A stretch of DNA of 64,000 nt from Maridesulfovibrio frigidus DSM 17176 (GCF_000711735.1 NZ_JONL01000006.1:62001-126000); one strand, 5' to 3'. Shown: positions 1 to 8,867, counted from the first letter of the stretch. The notes: a model not told the origin generated them from the sequence alone. Program-made: numbers and translations.

Positions 1-579
1 TTCGTTGCCGACAGGTGGCAGAATCATTCTCCAAGCCTGAGGCAGAACAACGAAAAACATTGTCTGATTTTTATCAAATCCTAAAGATCTGGCAGCTTCA
101 GTCTGTCCGCTATCAATAGAATCGATGCCTGCCCGGAAAACTTCTCCCATGTATGCGCCATAACAAACACTCATCGCAATGATGGCGGACAACATATCTG
201 GAACCTGCAAAACTCTACCGAGGGCGTAATAAATATAAAAAAGCTGAACAAGGAGAGGAATACCTCTCACAACCTCAACATAAGTAGAGGCAATCAGATT
301 TAAAATTTTATTCTTAGAAATTCTACCCAAACCTGTGAACAGCCCGATGATTGAAGCGCCAATAATGGAAAAGATAGTAACCTGAAAAGTCACTAAAATG
401 CCATCTGGAACGAACATCAATATATCTTTATAAGGATCCGGCTTTGTTACTACAAGATAGGTGATAATTGAAATTGCGCCTATAAAAGAAATCCACCAAG
501 CACTTATCAGGCCTGCGTCATTCTTTGCAGGTATCCCGGCTCCATCTGTAATTTCAATTTTAGTTGGTTTGTCTGTCAT
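1..579 (-). CDS. Polar amino-acid ABC transporter permease (C-terminus cut by window edge)
   Basis: Inner-membrane permease of the HisM/GlnP family; 193 codons are visible and the frame stays open to base 1. The start is the ATG at 579, following a purine-rich stretch. After a short polar N-terminus come hydrophobic segments at about residues 27-40 and 55-75, then the family sequence YVEVVRGIPLLVQLFYIYY and the cytoplasmic EAA loop (QTEAARSLGF, followed by LPQAWR) that contacts the ATPase. It lies downstream of a substrate-binding protein gene on the same strand, separated by a hairpin. The ATPase gene would be expected beyond the left edge. Substrate is probably a polar or acidic amino acid, but this cannot be read from the sequence. 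Confidence 0.9.
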   Translation of the reverse strand, partial: MTDKPTKIEITDGAGIPAKNDAGLISAWWISFIGAISIITYLVVTKPDPYKDILMFVPDGILVTFQVTIFSIIGASIIGLFTGLGRISKNKILNLIASTYVEVVRGIPLLVQLFYIYYALGRVLQVPDMLSAIIAMSVCYGAYMGEVFRAGIDSIDSGQTEAARSLGFDKNQTMFFVVLPQAWRMILPPVGNE

Positions 580-601
580 ATTTTTTTACCCGGCTACAAA
601 T

Positions 602-640
602 AAAAGGCTGGGACCAGCTTAAGTGCTGCCGATCCCAACC
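602..640 (-). terminator. Hairpin between binding-protein and permease genes
   Basis: On the minus strand GGTTGGGA pairs with TCCCAGCC, with an inner CAGC/GCTG stem, followed by TTTTATTT. It probably lets the binding protein be made in excess of the permease, as is usual for such operons. A similar hairpin sits at the same place in the operon to the right. Confidence 0.6.
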
Positions 641-674
641 CTACATTAAATAAATGAGGCTTGATAGTTAGAAC

Positions 675-1445
675 CTATTTAGCAGTTCCGAACCATTTAG
701 CGTTAATTTTATCATATGTTCCGTCTTTAACAACAGCAGCTAAACCTTTGTTGATTAGCTCAAGCACTTCTGTGTTTCCTTTACGGATTGCAACACCATA
801 AAATTCAGTGGTATCACTTTTCACTGTGAAAGCAATCTTCATTCTCTTGGAGTATTCAGCCTGCTGCAAAGCAAAGTCAGCTGCAACAGGATTATCACAA
901 ACAACGGCTACAAGGCGTCCATTGTAGAGATCTTCCATAGCAAGACCAACTTCATCGTATGATTTTGCGATAACATCATCAGTTTTTTTAACAGCAAAGT
1001 AACCAGTTGTTCCGATCTGAGCTCCGACCTTCATGCCTTTGAAATCAGCCAAAGTCTTTGCATTAGAATCTTTATTGGTAACAACAGCCTGTGTTACTTC
1101 AAAGTAAGGAGAAGAAAAGTCCATTGCCTTCTTACGTTTATCATTGATTGAAACAGAAGAAGTGATGCAATCGTATTTGCCTGCTGCAAGGCCAGCAAAA
1201 ATACCATCCCAAGCAACGTTTTTGATTTCAACAACATAACCGCCAGCTTCAGCGGCAGCTTTCATAAGGTCTACAGAAAATCCAACCAACTGTTTATCTT
1301 TATTGATAAACTCCATTGGGGGCCATGTGCAGTCTGAAGCAACCTTGATAATAGGCTTACCTTCGCTATTAACTTTCAGTTCAGCCTGAGCAGAAACAGC
1401 AACGAGCATTGAAAGCATCAAAAGAACAATAATCTTTTTAAACAT
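675..1445 (-). CDS. Periplasmic polar amino-acid-binding protein
   Basis: Extracytoplasmic solute receptor (SBP_bac_3 family) of a polar amino-acid ABC transporter, 256 aa. The start at 1445 is preferred over an upstream in-frame ATG at 1478 because GGAGGG lies just before it and it gives a proper signal peptide (MFKKIIVLLMLSML, cleavage expected after AQA). Family marks include CTWPPMEFINKDKQLVGFSVDL near the mature N-terminus, WDGIFAGLAAGKYDCI, and VGAQIGTTGYFAVKK. The downstream permease is on the same strand. A TTGACA -35 box lies about 70 bases upstream. The ligand is not certain. Confidence 0.9.
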   Translation of the reverse strand: MFKKIIVLLMLSMLVAVSAQAELKVNSEGKPIIKVASDCTWPPMEFINKDKQLVGFSVDLMKAAAEAGGYVVEIKNVAWDGIFAGLAAGKYDCITSSVSINDKRKKAMDFSSPYFEVTQAVVTNKDSNAKTLADFKGMKVGAQIGTTGYFAVKKTDDVIAKSYDEVGLAMEDLYNGRLVAVVCDNPVAADFALQQAEYSKRMKIAFTVKSDTTEFYGVAIRKGNTEVLELINKGLAAVVKDGTYDKINAKWFGTAK

Positions 1446-1490
1446 AATTTTCCCTCCAAAATTTGTTAAAACGCGCAAAATACATACGTG

Positions 1491-1518
1491 AATTTATACA
1501 ATTTACAAACCATGTCAA
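1491..1518 (-). promoter_or_regulatory. Probable sigma-70 promoter of the left ABC operon
   Basis: On the minus strand a perfect TTGACA (1518-1513) is followed after 16 bases by TAAATT (1496-1491), which matches 4 of 6 -10 positions. TATAAA is also present but only 14 bases away. The site lies 46 bases before the chosen start codon of the binding protein. Confidence 0.5.
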
Positions 1519-1635
1519 TCACATCAGTCAAATATCGTGTTGTTTCAAATATAATTAATAACAGACATCAAACATATGTTGAATTAAAAATGTAAAGCAG
1601 TTAAATTGCTAATTCATTAATAGGGGGCAATTTTC

Positions 1636-1803
1636 ATGAAAAAGAAAGCTAAAGAAGTTAGACAAGAAGCTGTTGAAGTTATCTGTCCCAAATGTAGGGA
1701 AACTAGCATTGTCTATTTCCCAAAAGAATCCATGCCGACCTGCCCTTACTGTAAGGTTGAAATGGTCATTAAAGAAATTCTAACTGAAGGTAAATATGGT
1801 TGA
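1636..1803 (+). CDS. Small zinc-ribbon protein, 55 aa
   Basis: Short open frame with a good ribosome-binding site (AGGGGGC 7 bases before the ATG) and a stop at 1801-1803. The protein begins with a basic/acidic helix-like stretch and then carries CPKC and CPYC knuckles 15 residues apart (VICPKCRETSIVYFP and MPTCPYCKVEM), a typical single zinc-ribbon fold. It heads the right-hand ABC operon, 62 bases before the binding-protein start, so it is probably cotranscribed. I do not recognise a named family. It could bind nucleic acid or a protein partner, or simply be a zinc-stabilised small regulator. The coding call is well supported by the paired Cys motifs; the function is unknown. Confidence 0.75.
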   Translation: MKKKAKEVRQEAVEVICPKCRETSIVYFPKESMPTCPYCKVEMVIKEILTEGKYG

Positions 1804-1865
1804 TCAGTCTTGCGGCTGATATTATTTTAAATTTTAACAATTGCTGTAATTAAAGGGGAGAATCT

Positions 1866-2684
1866 ATGAAAAAAGTTTATCTAATGTTAGCTCTGGTAAT
1901 GGTACTCGGGTTTGCTTTCAGCGCAAATGCTTCAGACATTGATCTGGCAAAAAAATCCACACTCAACTCTATCCTTAAAAGAGGCGAAATCCGCGCTGGT
2001 CTTGATTCTGGCTACATGCCCTTTGAAATGACTGATAAAAACGGTAGATTTATTGGATTTGAAATGGATATCATGCGTGAAATGGCTAAAGACATGGGCG
2101 TCAAATTCGTACCAGTTAATATGTCCTTCGACGGAATAATCCCAGCTCTCCTTACTAATAAAATTGACATCATCGCTTCTGGGATGACCGTTAATGCAAA
2201 ACGTAATCTACAGATAAACTTTGCTAATCCATTCTTCGTTGTGGGACAGACAGCTCTCGTTAGCAAAAAGCTCGAAGGAAAAGTTAAATCCTACAAAGAT
2301 CTTAACACCCCCGAGTACACAATTGTATCCAAGCTTGGTACAACTGGCGAACAGTCCGTAAAACGTCTTCTTCCTAAAGCTAAATATAAATCTTTCGAAA
2401 CTGAATCCGATGCAGCTCTTGAAGTTCTTAACGGAAAAGCAGATGCAATGGTATATGACCTCCCTTTCAATGCTATCTTCATGGCTGAACAGGGCAAAGG
2501 CAAATTATTCTTCCTTGATAAGCCTTTCACCTACGAGCCTCTCGCTTTCGGTATCCGCAAAGGTGATCCTGACTTCATTAACTTCCTCAATAACTTCCTC
2601 ATTCAGATCAAAAATGACGGTCGTTACGAAAAGTTCTACGCTAAATGGTTCATGAGCACAGATTGGCGTAAAAACCTTCAGTAA
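1866..2684 (+). CDS. Periplasmic polar amino-acid-binding protein
   Basis: Solute receptor of the SBP_bac_3 family, 272 aa, with signal peptide MKKVYLMLALVMVLGFAFS ending at ANA. Marks include RGEIRAGLDSGYMPFEMTDK, GFEMDIMREMAKDMGVKF, and LGTTGEQSVKRLLPKA. A GGGGAG ribosome-binding site precedes the ATG. It is paralogous to, but clearly different from, the receptor at 675-1445, so the two divergent transporters probably have different ligands. The permease and ATPase genes follow, the permease after a strong hairpin. Confidence 0.92.
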   Translation: MKKVYLMLALVMVLGFAFSANASDIDLAKKSTLNSILKRGEIRAGLDSGYMPFEMTDKNGRFIGFEMDIMREMAKDMGVKFVPVNMSFDGIIPALLTNKIDIIASGMTVNAKRNLQINFANPFFVVGQTALVSKKLEGKVKSYKDLNTPEYTIVSKLGTTGEQSVKRLLPKAKYKSFETESDAALEVLNGKADAMVYDLPFNAIFMAEQGKGKLFFLDKPFTYEPLAFGIRKGDPDFINFLNNFLIQIKNDGRYEKFYAKWFMSTDWRKNLQ

Positions 2685-2708
2685 GACAGTACAGACTCAA
2701 CTATTCCA

Positions 2709-2738
2709 GGGGGCGGTGAATCGCCCCCTTTTTTTAGT
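2709..2738 (+). terminator. Intra-operon terminator after binding protein
   Basis: GGGGGCG, loop GTGAAT, then CGCCCCC and a run of seven T. It separates the receptor gene from the permease gene and probably works as a leaky attenuator setting a high receptor-to-permease ratio. Confidence 0.8.
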
Positions 2739-2773
2739 TTTACCACAACATATTTCATACGGCTTAATATACT

Positions 2774-3787
2774 ATGAGTGGACCTTACTTAAGAACTCCT
2801 GGCAAAGGGCGCAGCTACGATATTTTTTGGAAGACTGTATTTTATATAGGCTTGTTTGCGACTCTCGCGGCTCTTGGGTGGGCAACTAACCAAGTTGACT
2901 ACGTTTGGCGCTGGGAGCGTATTCCAAACTATTTTTATTATGAAAAAGATATCAATGTAACCTCTAATCTTGATGGTTCAATTTCTTCCATTAAAAAGAG
3001 TGGAGAAAATGCTCTTATCATAATTACAGGAGAAAATAACGAATCTGAGCAATACGAAATACCGTTTAGCGACCTTGAGGTGTACGAGGGAGATTCCATA
3101 TTTGTAGGGGATGTACTCGGCTCCGAAAAAGAATGGACCATGGGGATTATTCTGGAAGGGCTTATTGTCACCCTAAAAGTCAGTGCCATTTCAATTTTCT
3201 TTGGAATCGGGATAGGTCTTCTCACCGGACTTGCTAGGATCTCAGCTAATCCAGCACTACGAATGACTGCAATCACCTATATTGAGCTCATTCGAGGTTC
3301 GCCGCTTCTCGTCCAGATTTTCATTTGGTATTTTGTGCTGGGAACGTTAATAAACAGTATCCTTTCTAAATATGATATTTCTCAAGTTCCACCACTATGG
3401 TTCGGTATTGCTTCCCTCGCGATTTTTGCAGGAGCCTATGTTGCAGAAATCGTTCGTGCAGGTATTCAATCTGTTAACCGGGGGCAAATGGAAGCGGCAA
3501 GATCGCTTGGAATGTCAAACTTTAATGCAATGCGGCATATCATAATTCCACAGGCATTCAGAAGAATTCTTCCACCTCTCGCTGGACAATTTATCAGCAT
3601 GATCAAGGACTCCTCACTACTTGGAGTAATTGCAATCAGAGAGCTGACCAAAGCAACCCGTGAAGCTGTATCTGTAAGCTTACAGCCTTTCGAGCTATGG
3701 TTTCTTTGTGCTATCCTTTACCTGATCCTTACTTTCACGTTCTCAATGTTTGTTCAGTATCTAGAAAAAAGAATGGTGCAAAGATAA
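2774..3787 (+). CDS. Polar amino-acid ABC transporter permease with extra N-terminal periplasmic domain
   Basis: HisM-family permease, 337 aa, longer than the usual 220-250 aa. The first membrane segment is at about residues 19-40 ([17 protein letters not shown]). It is followed by roughly 80 polar, beta-rich residues ([18 protein letters not shown] through [15 protein letters not shown]) before the standard membrane core starts near residue 120. The core has [20 protein letters not shown] and the EAA loop ([13 protein letters not shown], then [17 protein letters not shown]). Its stop overlaps the ATPase start by one base (TAATG), so translation is probably coupled. The extra domain is unusual; whether it contacts the receptor is unknown. 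Confidence 0.9.
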   Translation: MSGPYLRTPGKGRSYDIFWKTVFYIGLFATLAALGWATNQVDYVWRWERIPNYFYYEKDINVTSNLDGSISSIKKSGENALIIITGENNESEQYEIPFSDLEVYEGDSIFVGDVLGSEKEWTMGIILEGLIVTLKVSAISIFFGIGIGLLTGLARISANPALRMTAITYIELIRGSPLLVQIFIWYFVLGTLINSILSKYDISQVPPLWFGIASLAIFAGAYVAEIVRAGIQSVNRGQMEAARSLGMSNFNAMRHIIIPQAFRRILPPLAGQFISMIKDSSLLGVIAIRELTKATREAVSVSLQPFELWFLCAILYLILTFTFSMFVQYLEKRMVQR

Positions 3788-4518
3788 TGATAGAAGTACA
3801 AAATATATACAAAACATTCTTCGTTACGCACGAAGTGCAGGCTCTTTCAGATGTCTCCCATACAGTTAATCAGGGGGAAGTTGTTGTTGTGATAGGACCT
3901 TCCGGTTCCGGAAAAAGCACCTTCCTGCGCTGTCTTAACAGGCTTGAATTTGCTGATTCAGGACATATCTATATTGATGGTGTGGATATCCTTTCCCCAA
4001 AAACCAATATCAATAAAATCCGTGAAGAAGTAGGAATGGTGTTCCAATCATTTAACCTGTTTCCTCACAAGACAGTGCTTGAAAATTTAACAATAGCACA
4101 AACAGTCGTGCGGAATCGCTCAAAAAAAGATGCGGTGGAAAGAGCCATGCTTTTACTCAAAAAAGTAGGCATTCACGACAAGGCGGGAACCTACCCGGCT
4201 CAACTTTCAGGTGGACAACAGCAAAGAGTTGCTATTGCCCGCTCACTTGCAATGGAGCCAAAAGTGCTGCTTTTTGATGAGCCAACATCTGCACTTGACC
4301 CTGAAATGATCGGGGAAGTTCTAGATGTAATGAAAGCTGTTGCCAAAGAAGGCATGACCATGGTGGTCGTAACTCACGAAATGGGATTTGCACGTGAAGT
4401 AGCAGACGAAGTGCTCTTCATGGATCATGGAATGATTCTGGAGAAAGGAACTCCGGAACACTTTTTCACGAATCCAGAGTCTGACAGGACAAAAGCATTC
4501 CTAAGCCAGATTTTATAA
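3787..4518 (+). CDS. Polar amino-acid ABC transporter ATPase
   Basis: Energy-coupling ATPase of the GlnQ/HisP type, 243 aa. Walker A is GPSGSGKST (residues 37-45), the Q loop is [12 protein letters not shown], the signature is LSGGQQQR, Walker B is [12 protein letters not shown], and the switch histidine is in VVTHEMGFA. The start at 3787 overlaps the permease stop by one base. A longer in-frame start at 3697 would lie inside the permease gene and adds residues unlike the family. The operon ends at a bidirectional terminator. Confidence 0.96.
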   Translation: MIEVQNIYKTFFVTHEVQALSDVSHTVNQGEVVVVIGPSGSGKSTFLRCLNRLEFADSGHIYIDGVDILSPKTNINKIREEVGMVFQSFNLFPHKTVLENLTIAQTVVRNRSKKDAVERAMLLLKKVGIHDKAGTYPAQLSGGQQQRVAIARSLAMEPKVLLFDEPTSALDPEMIGEVLDVMKAVAKEGMTMVVVTHEMGFAREVADEVLFMDHGMILEKGTPEHFFTNPESDRTKAFLSQIL

Positions 4519-4542
4519 CCCTCAAGCATATAATAAAAACTT

Positions 4543-4578
4543 AAAAAGCCGCTTTGTTTTAAACAAAGCGGCTTTTTA
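4543..4578. terminator. Bidirectional terminator between convergent genes
   Basis: AAAAAGCCGCTTTGTTT pairs with AAACAAAGCGGCTTTTT, giving T runs on both strands. It serves the ATPase gene on the plus strand and the 93-aa gene on the minus strand. Confidence 0.9.
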
Positions 4579-4649
4579 AGTTTTAGTCTGTTCCACTAAT
4601 TATAATAAAACATCTAAATTCAGGTTATCAATAAATAAACCTTCGAACA

Positions 4650-4931
4650 CTATTTTTTAGATTTCTCTTTTGATTTGGACTTATCCTCAGACTCTGAATT
4701 TAATTTGGATTCAGTTTTAGGATTTAATTCAGCCTCCCGGTCTTTACTATCTTTAACATTCTTCATTGTCACACCGGCAAGACAACCGATTAGCATTCCG
4801 AGTAGCAAAGAACGCTGTATATCCATAAGGAACCACCCGGCAATTGCTCCGAGAGAACCGCCAACAAGTATGCCGCGCGCCATACATTCAAGCCACCTTT
4901 CAAAACTTTTATCTGTCTGCAATTCGCTCAT
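4650..4931 (-). CDS. Small membrane protein with charged tail, 93 aa
   Basis: Unrecognised protein. Residues about 18-57 form two hydrophobic segments rich in small residues (GILVGGSLGAIAGWFL and SLLLGMLIGCLAGVTM), a glycine-zipper-like hairpin. The C-terminal 30 residues are almost wholly charged or polar (repeats of KSK, ESE and EDK). The start overlaps the stop of the PilZ-like gene (ATGA), so the two are cotranscribed and probably translationally coupled. A membrane role is inferred only from composition. Confidence 0.7.
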   Translation of the reverse strand: MSELQTDKSFERWLECMARGILVGGSLGAIAGWFLMDIQRSLLLGMLIGCLAGVTMKNVKDSKDREAELNPKTESKLNSESEDKSKSKEKSKK

Positions 4932-5620
4932 TTTATATCCTTATTAAACAACAATAATTCTTCTATTTGATCGGCTTGAGCTTCAGTCATCGTTAAAAAC
5001 TTAACCTCAATTCCAGGAATTTTATCCGTCTTCCCCCATATCTGAACTCTTTGAACAACAGATAATATCGGGGTCATGTCAGCCAACTCTTTAACAACAA
5101 CCGAAAGGGGTTCTCCCTCCTCCCATCTCTTAACAGAGAAGAAAAAGCCTCCTTCTTCAGAAATATCAAAAGTAACACTTTTTTCAATACGGATCTTGTC
5201 CGGCCCCAACTCCCTGCGTAATAGGACATTCAAAACCCGTGAAGAGCTTTTGCTTCCTCGCAATGACCTAGCAGGAAAATTAGCACAAACATGAGTAATA
5301 AAGTAAACCAACTCATTACTTTCACCGGAAAATTGACCTATAGGTATTCCGCGAATAACATTTCCAGAAAGAAGGTAATTAATCCGTAAAACCGGAAAAC
5401 GCTCCACAAAACGATTGGCCTCTATTTTCTCTTTGGGCTTTGCCCTGACGACAGTAGCAACATCAAAAAGGAATCCATTATATTTGGTCTTCTTATGTTT
5501 GTAGGTATCACCAAAAGAAGGAACAACATCATAAGCAACACCAAGGCTGTCTAGTTCCTTAATATATGCGTTCAGACTAGCTCCTTCCATACAGACGAGA
5601 AGAATTCTGACCTCATTCAA
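4928..5620 (-). CDS. PilZ-like domain protein, 230 aa
   Basis: Soluble protein with no signal peptide. The N-terminal half (about residues 1-120) begins like a receiver-type alpha/beta fold (EVRILLVCMEGASLNAYI) but has no clear phosphorylatable Asp pocket. The C-terminal half carries FDISEEGGFFFSV, which fits the PilZ DxSxxG motif for cyclic-di-GMP. The matching RxxxR arm is not clear upstream, so ligand binding may be weak or lost. Ribosome-binding site GGAGG lies about 12 bases before the ATG. It forms a two-gene unit with the 93-aa membrane protein. The family assignment is moderate. Confidence 0.6.
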   Translation of the reverse strand: MNEVRILLVCMEGASLNAYIKELDSLGVAYDVVPSFGDTYKHKKTKYNGFLFDVATVVRAKPKEKIEANRFVERFPVLRINYLLSGNVIRGIPIGQFSGESNELVYFITHVCANFPARSLRGSKSSSRVLNVLLRRELGPDKIRIEKSVTFDISEEGGFFFSVKRWEEGEPLSVVVKELADMTPILSVVQRVQIWGKTDKIPGIEVKFLTMTEAQADQIEELLLFNKDIK

Positions 5621-5836
5621 CTTAAAAAACCTCCAAAAAAGCCATTTAATATCGTGTTCCTCGCGGACTTTTCTTACTTCATACTAAAAAAATTCAGCAA
5701 TATTAGCAAACTCAAAAGAAACAAGTTCTCAATAAAAACCGAATGTAAGATTACAAACTCACCCTGCTACCCTTTTCGAATACCAATTAATATGTTAATC
5801 ATCGCAAAATTTTTAACTTAAAACGGAACAAATAGA

Positions 5837-6976
5837 ATGCAAGATACCCCTACAGTACTTACAATTGATGATGATGAAGGAGTAAGGCTCTCCATCGCAC
5901 ATTTTCTTGAAGACAGTGGGTATAAGGTTCTTCAAGCTTCAAACGGCTCAGAAGGGCTCGATATTTTTAGACAACAAAATCCAGACGTTGTTCTTTTAGA
6001 CTTAAGAATGCCGGAAATGGATGGCCTTGCTGTTTTAAAGACACTTGGAAAGGAAGCACCGCAATCTCCTGTTATAGTGGTATCCGGAACAGGTTCCTTT
6101 GACGACGTTGTTGCAACGGTCAGGCTTGGTGCGTGGGACTATATTCCAAAGCCTATCACAGACCTCTCTGATCTCGAGTCTTCTATAGTAAGAACTTTTG
6201 AAAGATCCAGATTACTTGTCGAGAATGAAAAATATAAGCAAGAACTAGAAATTAAAATTAGAGAACGCACTGAAGAACTGGAAAGGACTAACCTTATTCT
6301 TTCAGAAGAAATATCAGCACGCAAAACTTCTGAAAAACTAGTCCGAGCTTCACTCACAGAAAAAGAGGTAATGCTCAAAGAAATACATCATAGAGTAAAA
6401 AACAACCTTCAAATTATTTCCAGCTTGCTAAGCCTTCAAAGCGGCTACACCGATGATGTAAAGGCTAGTAACCTTTTGCGAGACTGCCAGCACAGGGTCC
6501 GCTCAATGTCTATGCTTCACGAGAGACTGTATAGATCCGAAGATCTTTCACGAATTGATATGCGTGAATACGCACGCACTTTAATGGATTTCCTACTACG
6601 TTCATATACCATAGACGATAAAATTAAACCCTCATTTAACATTGAGGATATTCACTTAGGCATTGATAAAGCTATTCCGTGTGGCCTTATTATTAATGAG
6701 CTACTTTCAAATTCTCTCAGGCATGCTTTCCCTGAAAAAAGTGAAGGAACGCTATACGTTTCCATGTCAGACGATGGTGATAATAATTGCCTGACAGTTT
6801 CAGATAATGGCATAGGGTTGCCTAATGATTTCAAAATAGGGAATACTAATACACTGGGTATGACTCTTGTCGAAACTCTCGCAGAGCAACTTTGCGGAGA
6901 AGTTATTATTAATAAAGACAGGAAAAAAGGATCTTCATTCCAAGTAATTTTCCCCAGTAAAACTGATGCTTGCTAG
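5837..6976 (+). CDS. Response regulator fused to HisKA_2-type histidine kinase
   Basis: Cytoplasmic hybrid signalling protein, 379 aa. Receiver domain at about residues 5-120 with acidic pocket D11-D13, phospho-acceptor D55 (VVLLDLRMPEMDG) and IPKPI lysine. A coiled coil lies at about 125-175 (KIRERTEELERTNLILSEE). The dimerisation domain has EIHHRVKNNLQIISSLLSLQ, the HisKA_2 type found in PdtaS and LytS-like kinases. The ATPase domain has NELLSNSLRHAF (N box), VSDNGIGLP and LGMTLVETLAEQL. This architecture receives phosphate on the receiver and controls a C-terminal kinase. Its partner is not adjacent; the STAS gene downstream is a possible functional link. Confidence 0.93.
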   Translation: MQDTPTVLTIDDDEGVRLSIAHFLEDSGYKVLQASNGSEGLDIFRQQNPDVVLLDLRMPEMDGLAVLKTLGKEAPQSPVIVVSGTGSFDDVVATVRLGAWDYIPKPITDLSDLESSIVRTFERSRLLVENEKYKQELEIKIRERTEELERTNLILSEEISARKTSEKLVRASLTEKEVMLKEIHHRVKNNLQIISSLLSLQSGYTDDVKASNLLRDCQHRVRSMSMLHERLYRSEDLSRIDMREYARTLMDFLLRSYTIDDKIKPSFNIEDIHLGIDKAIPCGLIINELLSNSLRHAFPEKSEGTLYVSMSDDGDNNCLTVSDNGIGLPNDFKIGNTNTLGMTLVETLAEQLCGEVIINKDRKKGSSFQVIFPSKTDAC

Positions 6977-7046
6977 AACTTGAAAGGCGGTGTAGATTTC
7001 GGCAAGTGATCCTTTTATTAGAACCACATAATTACGAGGAATAAAA

Positions 7047-7400
7047 ATGGAACTTAAATTTAAGCATGTAGATGAAATAACGATCGTAAAACTTGATTCA
7101 CCGGAACTTAACCATGTTGTAAGCCATGATTTTCAGAGACAGACAGCTCCTCTCTTTGAGAATAAAAATTTCAATATAGCTCTTGATATGGCTAAAGTTG
7201 ATTTCATGGATAGTATGGGAATCGGAACTCTGATTACTCTGCGCAACAAACTCATGAAAGAAAAAGGCTGCATCGCTATGTTTAACCTCAGTGATAGAGT
7301 AAAGAAAATCATTGATATTGCGGCATTGCACAAAGTCTTTTCCCTTTATGAAACAGAAGATGAAGCTGTTGAAGGTTTGAAACAGCAGATTCTTTCTTAG
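7047..7400 (+). CDS. STAS-domain anti-sigma-factor antagonist
   Basis: 117-aa single-domain protein of the SpoIIAA/RsbV type. The conserved segment KVDFMDSMGIGTLITLRN carries Ser56, the residue phosphorylated by partner kinases in this family. A GAGGA ribosome-binding site precedes the ATG. It lies 70 bases after the receiver/kinase gene with no terminator between, so the two may be cotranscribed. Whether it controls a sigma factor or another partner cannot be told here. Confidence 0.9.
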   Translation: MELKFKHVDEITIVKLDSPELNHVVSHDFQRQTAPLFENKNFNIALDMAKVDFMDSMGIGTLITLRNKLMKEKGCIAMFNLSDRVKKIIDIAALHKVFSLYETEDEAVEGLKQQILS

Positions 7401-7417
7401 TATCAGATCATTTCTTT

Positions 7418-7460
7418 AACTGGGTGTACTTTAAATAAGTATGCCCAGTTTCTTTTTTTG
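7418..7460 (+). terminator. Terminator after STAS gene
   Basis: AACTGGGTGTACT pairs with AGTATGCCCAGTT (with G-T pairs), followed by a T-rich run (TTCTTTTTTT). Confidence 0.8.
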
Positions 7461-7485
7461 ATTACCTCCTACCCACCGTGAAATA

Positions 7486-8487
7486 ATGAATAAATTATCT
7501 TCTATTAAGAAAGCTAGTTACGATATTCTCAAGAATGCGGTTCGTATTTCATGGGATCTTTTCAAAATAATGATCCCGATCGTTATTGTTGTTAAAATAC
7601 TTCAAGAACTGGACATGATTGGCTACCTAGCTACTCCGCTTGCTCCACTAATGAAGCTGGTAGGATTGCCAGCTGAAATGGGCATTGTGTGGGCAACCGC
7701 GATGTTTAACAATATATACAGTGCACTCATCGTATTTCTCAGCCTAGCTAAAGATTCCCCGCTCACGGCGGCGCAAGCCACAGTTATCGGCACAATGATC
7801 CTCGTAGCACACTCTATGCCCGTTGAACTGCGCGTTGTGCAAAGCTCAGGCCCACGGATTATATTCCAAGCTATAGCCAGATTCTCAGGCGCCCTACTCA
7901 TAGGCATCATCCTTAACTTTATCTATAGTCACTATGACCTTTTACAAACTCCTGCGCACATAATTCTGACACCAGATTCCGCAGTAACGGATAAAACTCT
8001 CCTGACATGGGGTTTAGGCGAGCTTAAAAACTTTTTCTCTATTTTCTTGATGATCTTAGGACTTTTGATCGTTATGAAAATACTTACAAAATTAAGAATC
8101 ATTGCCGCTATGGATTTTGTGCTACGCCCCTTACTCAAAATGATGGGTATTGGACCTAAGGCTTCCGCCCTGACCGTGGTGGGCCTCACTATGGGCCTTT
8201 CCTATGGTGGCGGGATGATCATTCACGAGACTAAATCTGGTAAAATAGACAAAAAAGACGTATTCTATTCACTAACATTGATGGGCCTGTGCCATAGCGT
8301 GGTAGAAGACACTTTTCTACTTATGATGATAGGTGGGCATGTGTCGGGATTACTATGGGGAAGGTTGGCGTTAGCAATTGTCTTAGTTGCCATCCTTGTT
8401 CAAGTTACCAAAATTTTACCCGAAACATTTTGTGATAAATATTTATGGAGTGTTCCCAAAAACTTTAATCCTAAAAAGGAAAAGTAA
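7486..8487 (+). CDS. Nucleoside-recognition (Gate) domain membrane protein
   Basis: 333-aa integral membrane protein with about eight hydrophobic segments and two related halves. The repeats are the Gate/nucleoside-recognition kind seen in SpmA/SpmB and FeoB: MIPIVIVVKILQELDMIGYL, MGIVWATAMFNNIYSALIVF, then VLRPLLKMMGIGPKAS and GLSYGGGMIIHE in the second half. The conserved polar residues (FNN, GGGMIIHE) suggest a transport or gating function, with no known substrate. The ribosome-binding site is weak. Its stop overlaps the ridA start by one base (TAATG), so the pair is cotranscribed. Confidence 0.85.
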   Translation: MNKLSSIKKASYDILKNAVRISWDLFKIMIPIVIVVKILQELDMIGYLATPLAPLMKLVGLPAEMGIVWATAMFNNIYSALIVFLSLAKDSPLTAAQATVIGTMILVAHSMPVELRVVQSSGPRIIFQAIARFSGALLIGIILNFIYSHYDLLQTPAHIILTPDSAVTDKTLLTWGLGELKNFFSIFLMILGLLIVMKILTKLRIIAAMDFVLRPLLKMMGIGPKASALTVVGLTMGLSYGGGMIIHETKSGKIDKKDVFYSLTLMGLCHSVVEDTFLLMMIGGHVSGLLWGRLALAIVLVAILVQVTKILPETFCDKYLWSVPKNFNPKKEK

Positions 8488-8867
8488 TGAGCGTAAAAAC
8501 AATTAATACTGACAAAGCTCCTTCTGCTATCGGTCCTTACTCTCAAGCAACGGTTTACAACGGACAGGCTTACGTAAGCGGTCAGCTCGGCCTTTCTCCC
8601 AAAACGGGAGAGTTCGTATCAGAAGAGTTGGAAGCGCAGACCAGACAGGCCCTCGAAAACATGAAAGCTATACTCGAAGCATGCGGAAGCTCGCTAAACA
8701 AAGTTATCGCTGTGGACATTTTTTTGACTGACATGGGCGGCTTCGCAACATTAAACGAAGTCTATTCTGAATACTTCACTGACCACAAGCCGGCACGGGC
8801 AGCTATTGAAGTCAGCGCTCTGCCCAAAGGCGGCATTGTCGAAATTAAGTGCACAGCTGCGATTTAA
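8487..8867 (+). CDS. ridA: RidA reactive imine/enamine deaminase
   Basis: 126 aa, the usual RidA/YjgF/UK114 length. It hydrolyses 2-aminoacrylate and related imines released by PLP enzymes. Marks are AIGPYSQAT near the N-terminus, YVSGQLG, the conserved Arg in PARAAIEV and the C-terminal GGIVEIKCTA with its catalytic-site Glu. One-base overlap with the preceding membrane protein gene; a strong terminator follows. Confidence 0.95.
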   Translation: MSVKTINTDKAPSAIGPYSQATVYNGQAYVSGQLGLSPKTGEFVSEELEAQTRQALENMKAILEACGSSLNKVIAVDIFLTDMGGFATLNEVYSEYFTDHKPARAAIEVSALPKGGIVEIKCTAAI

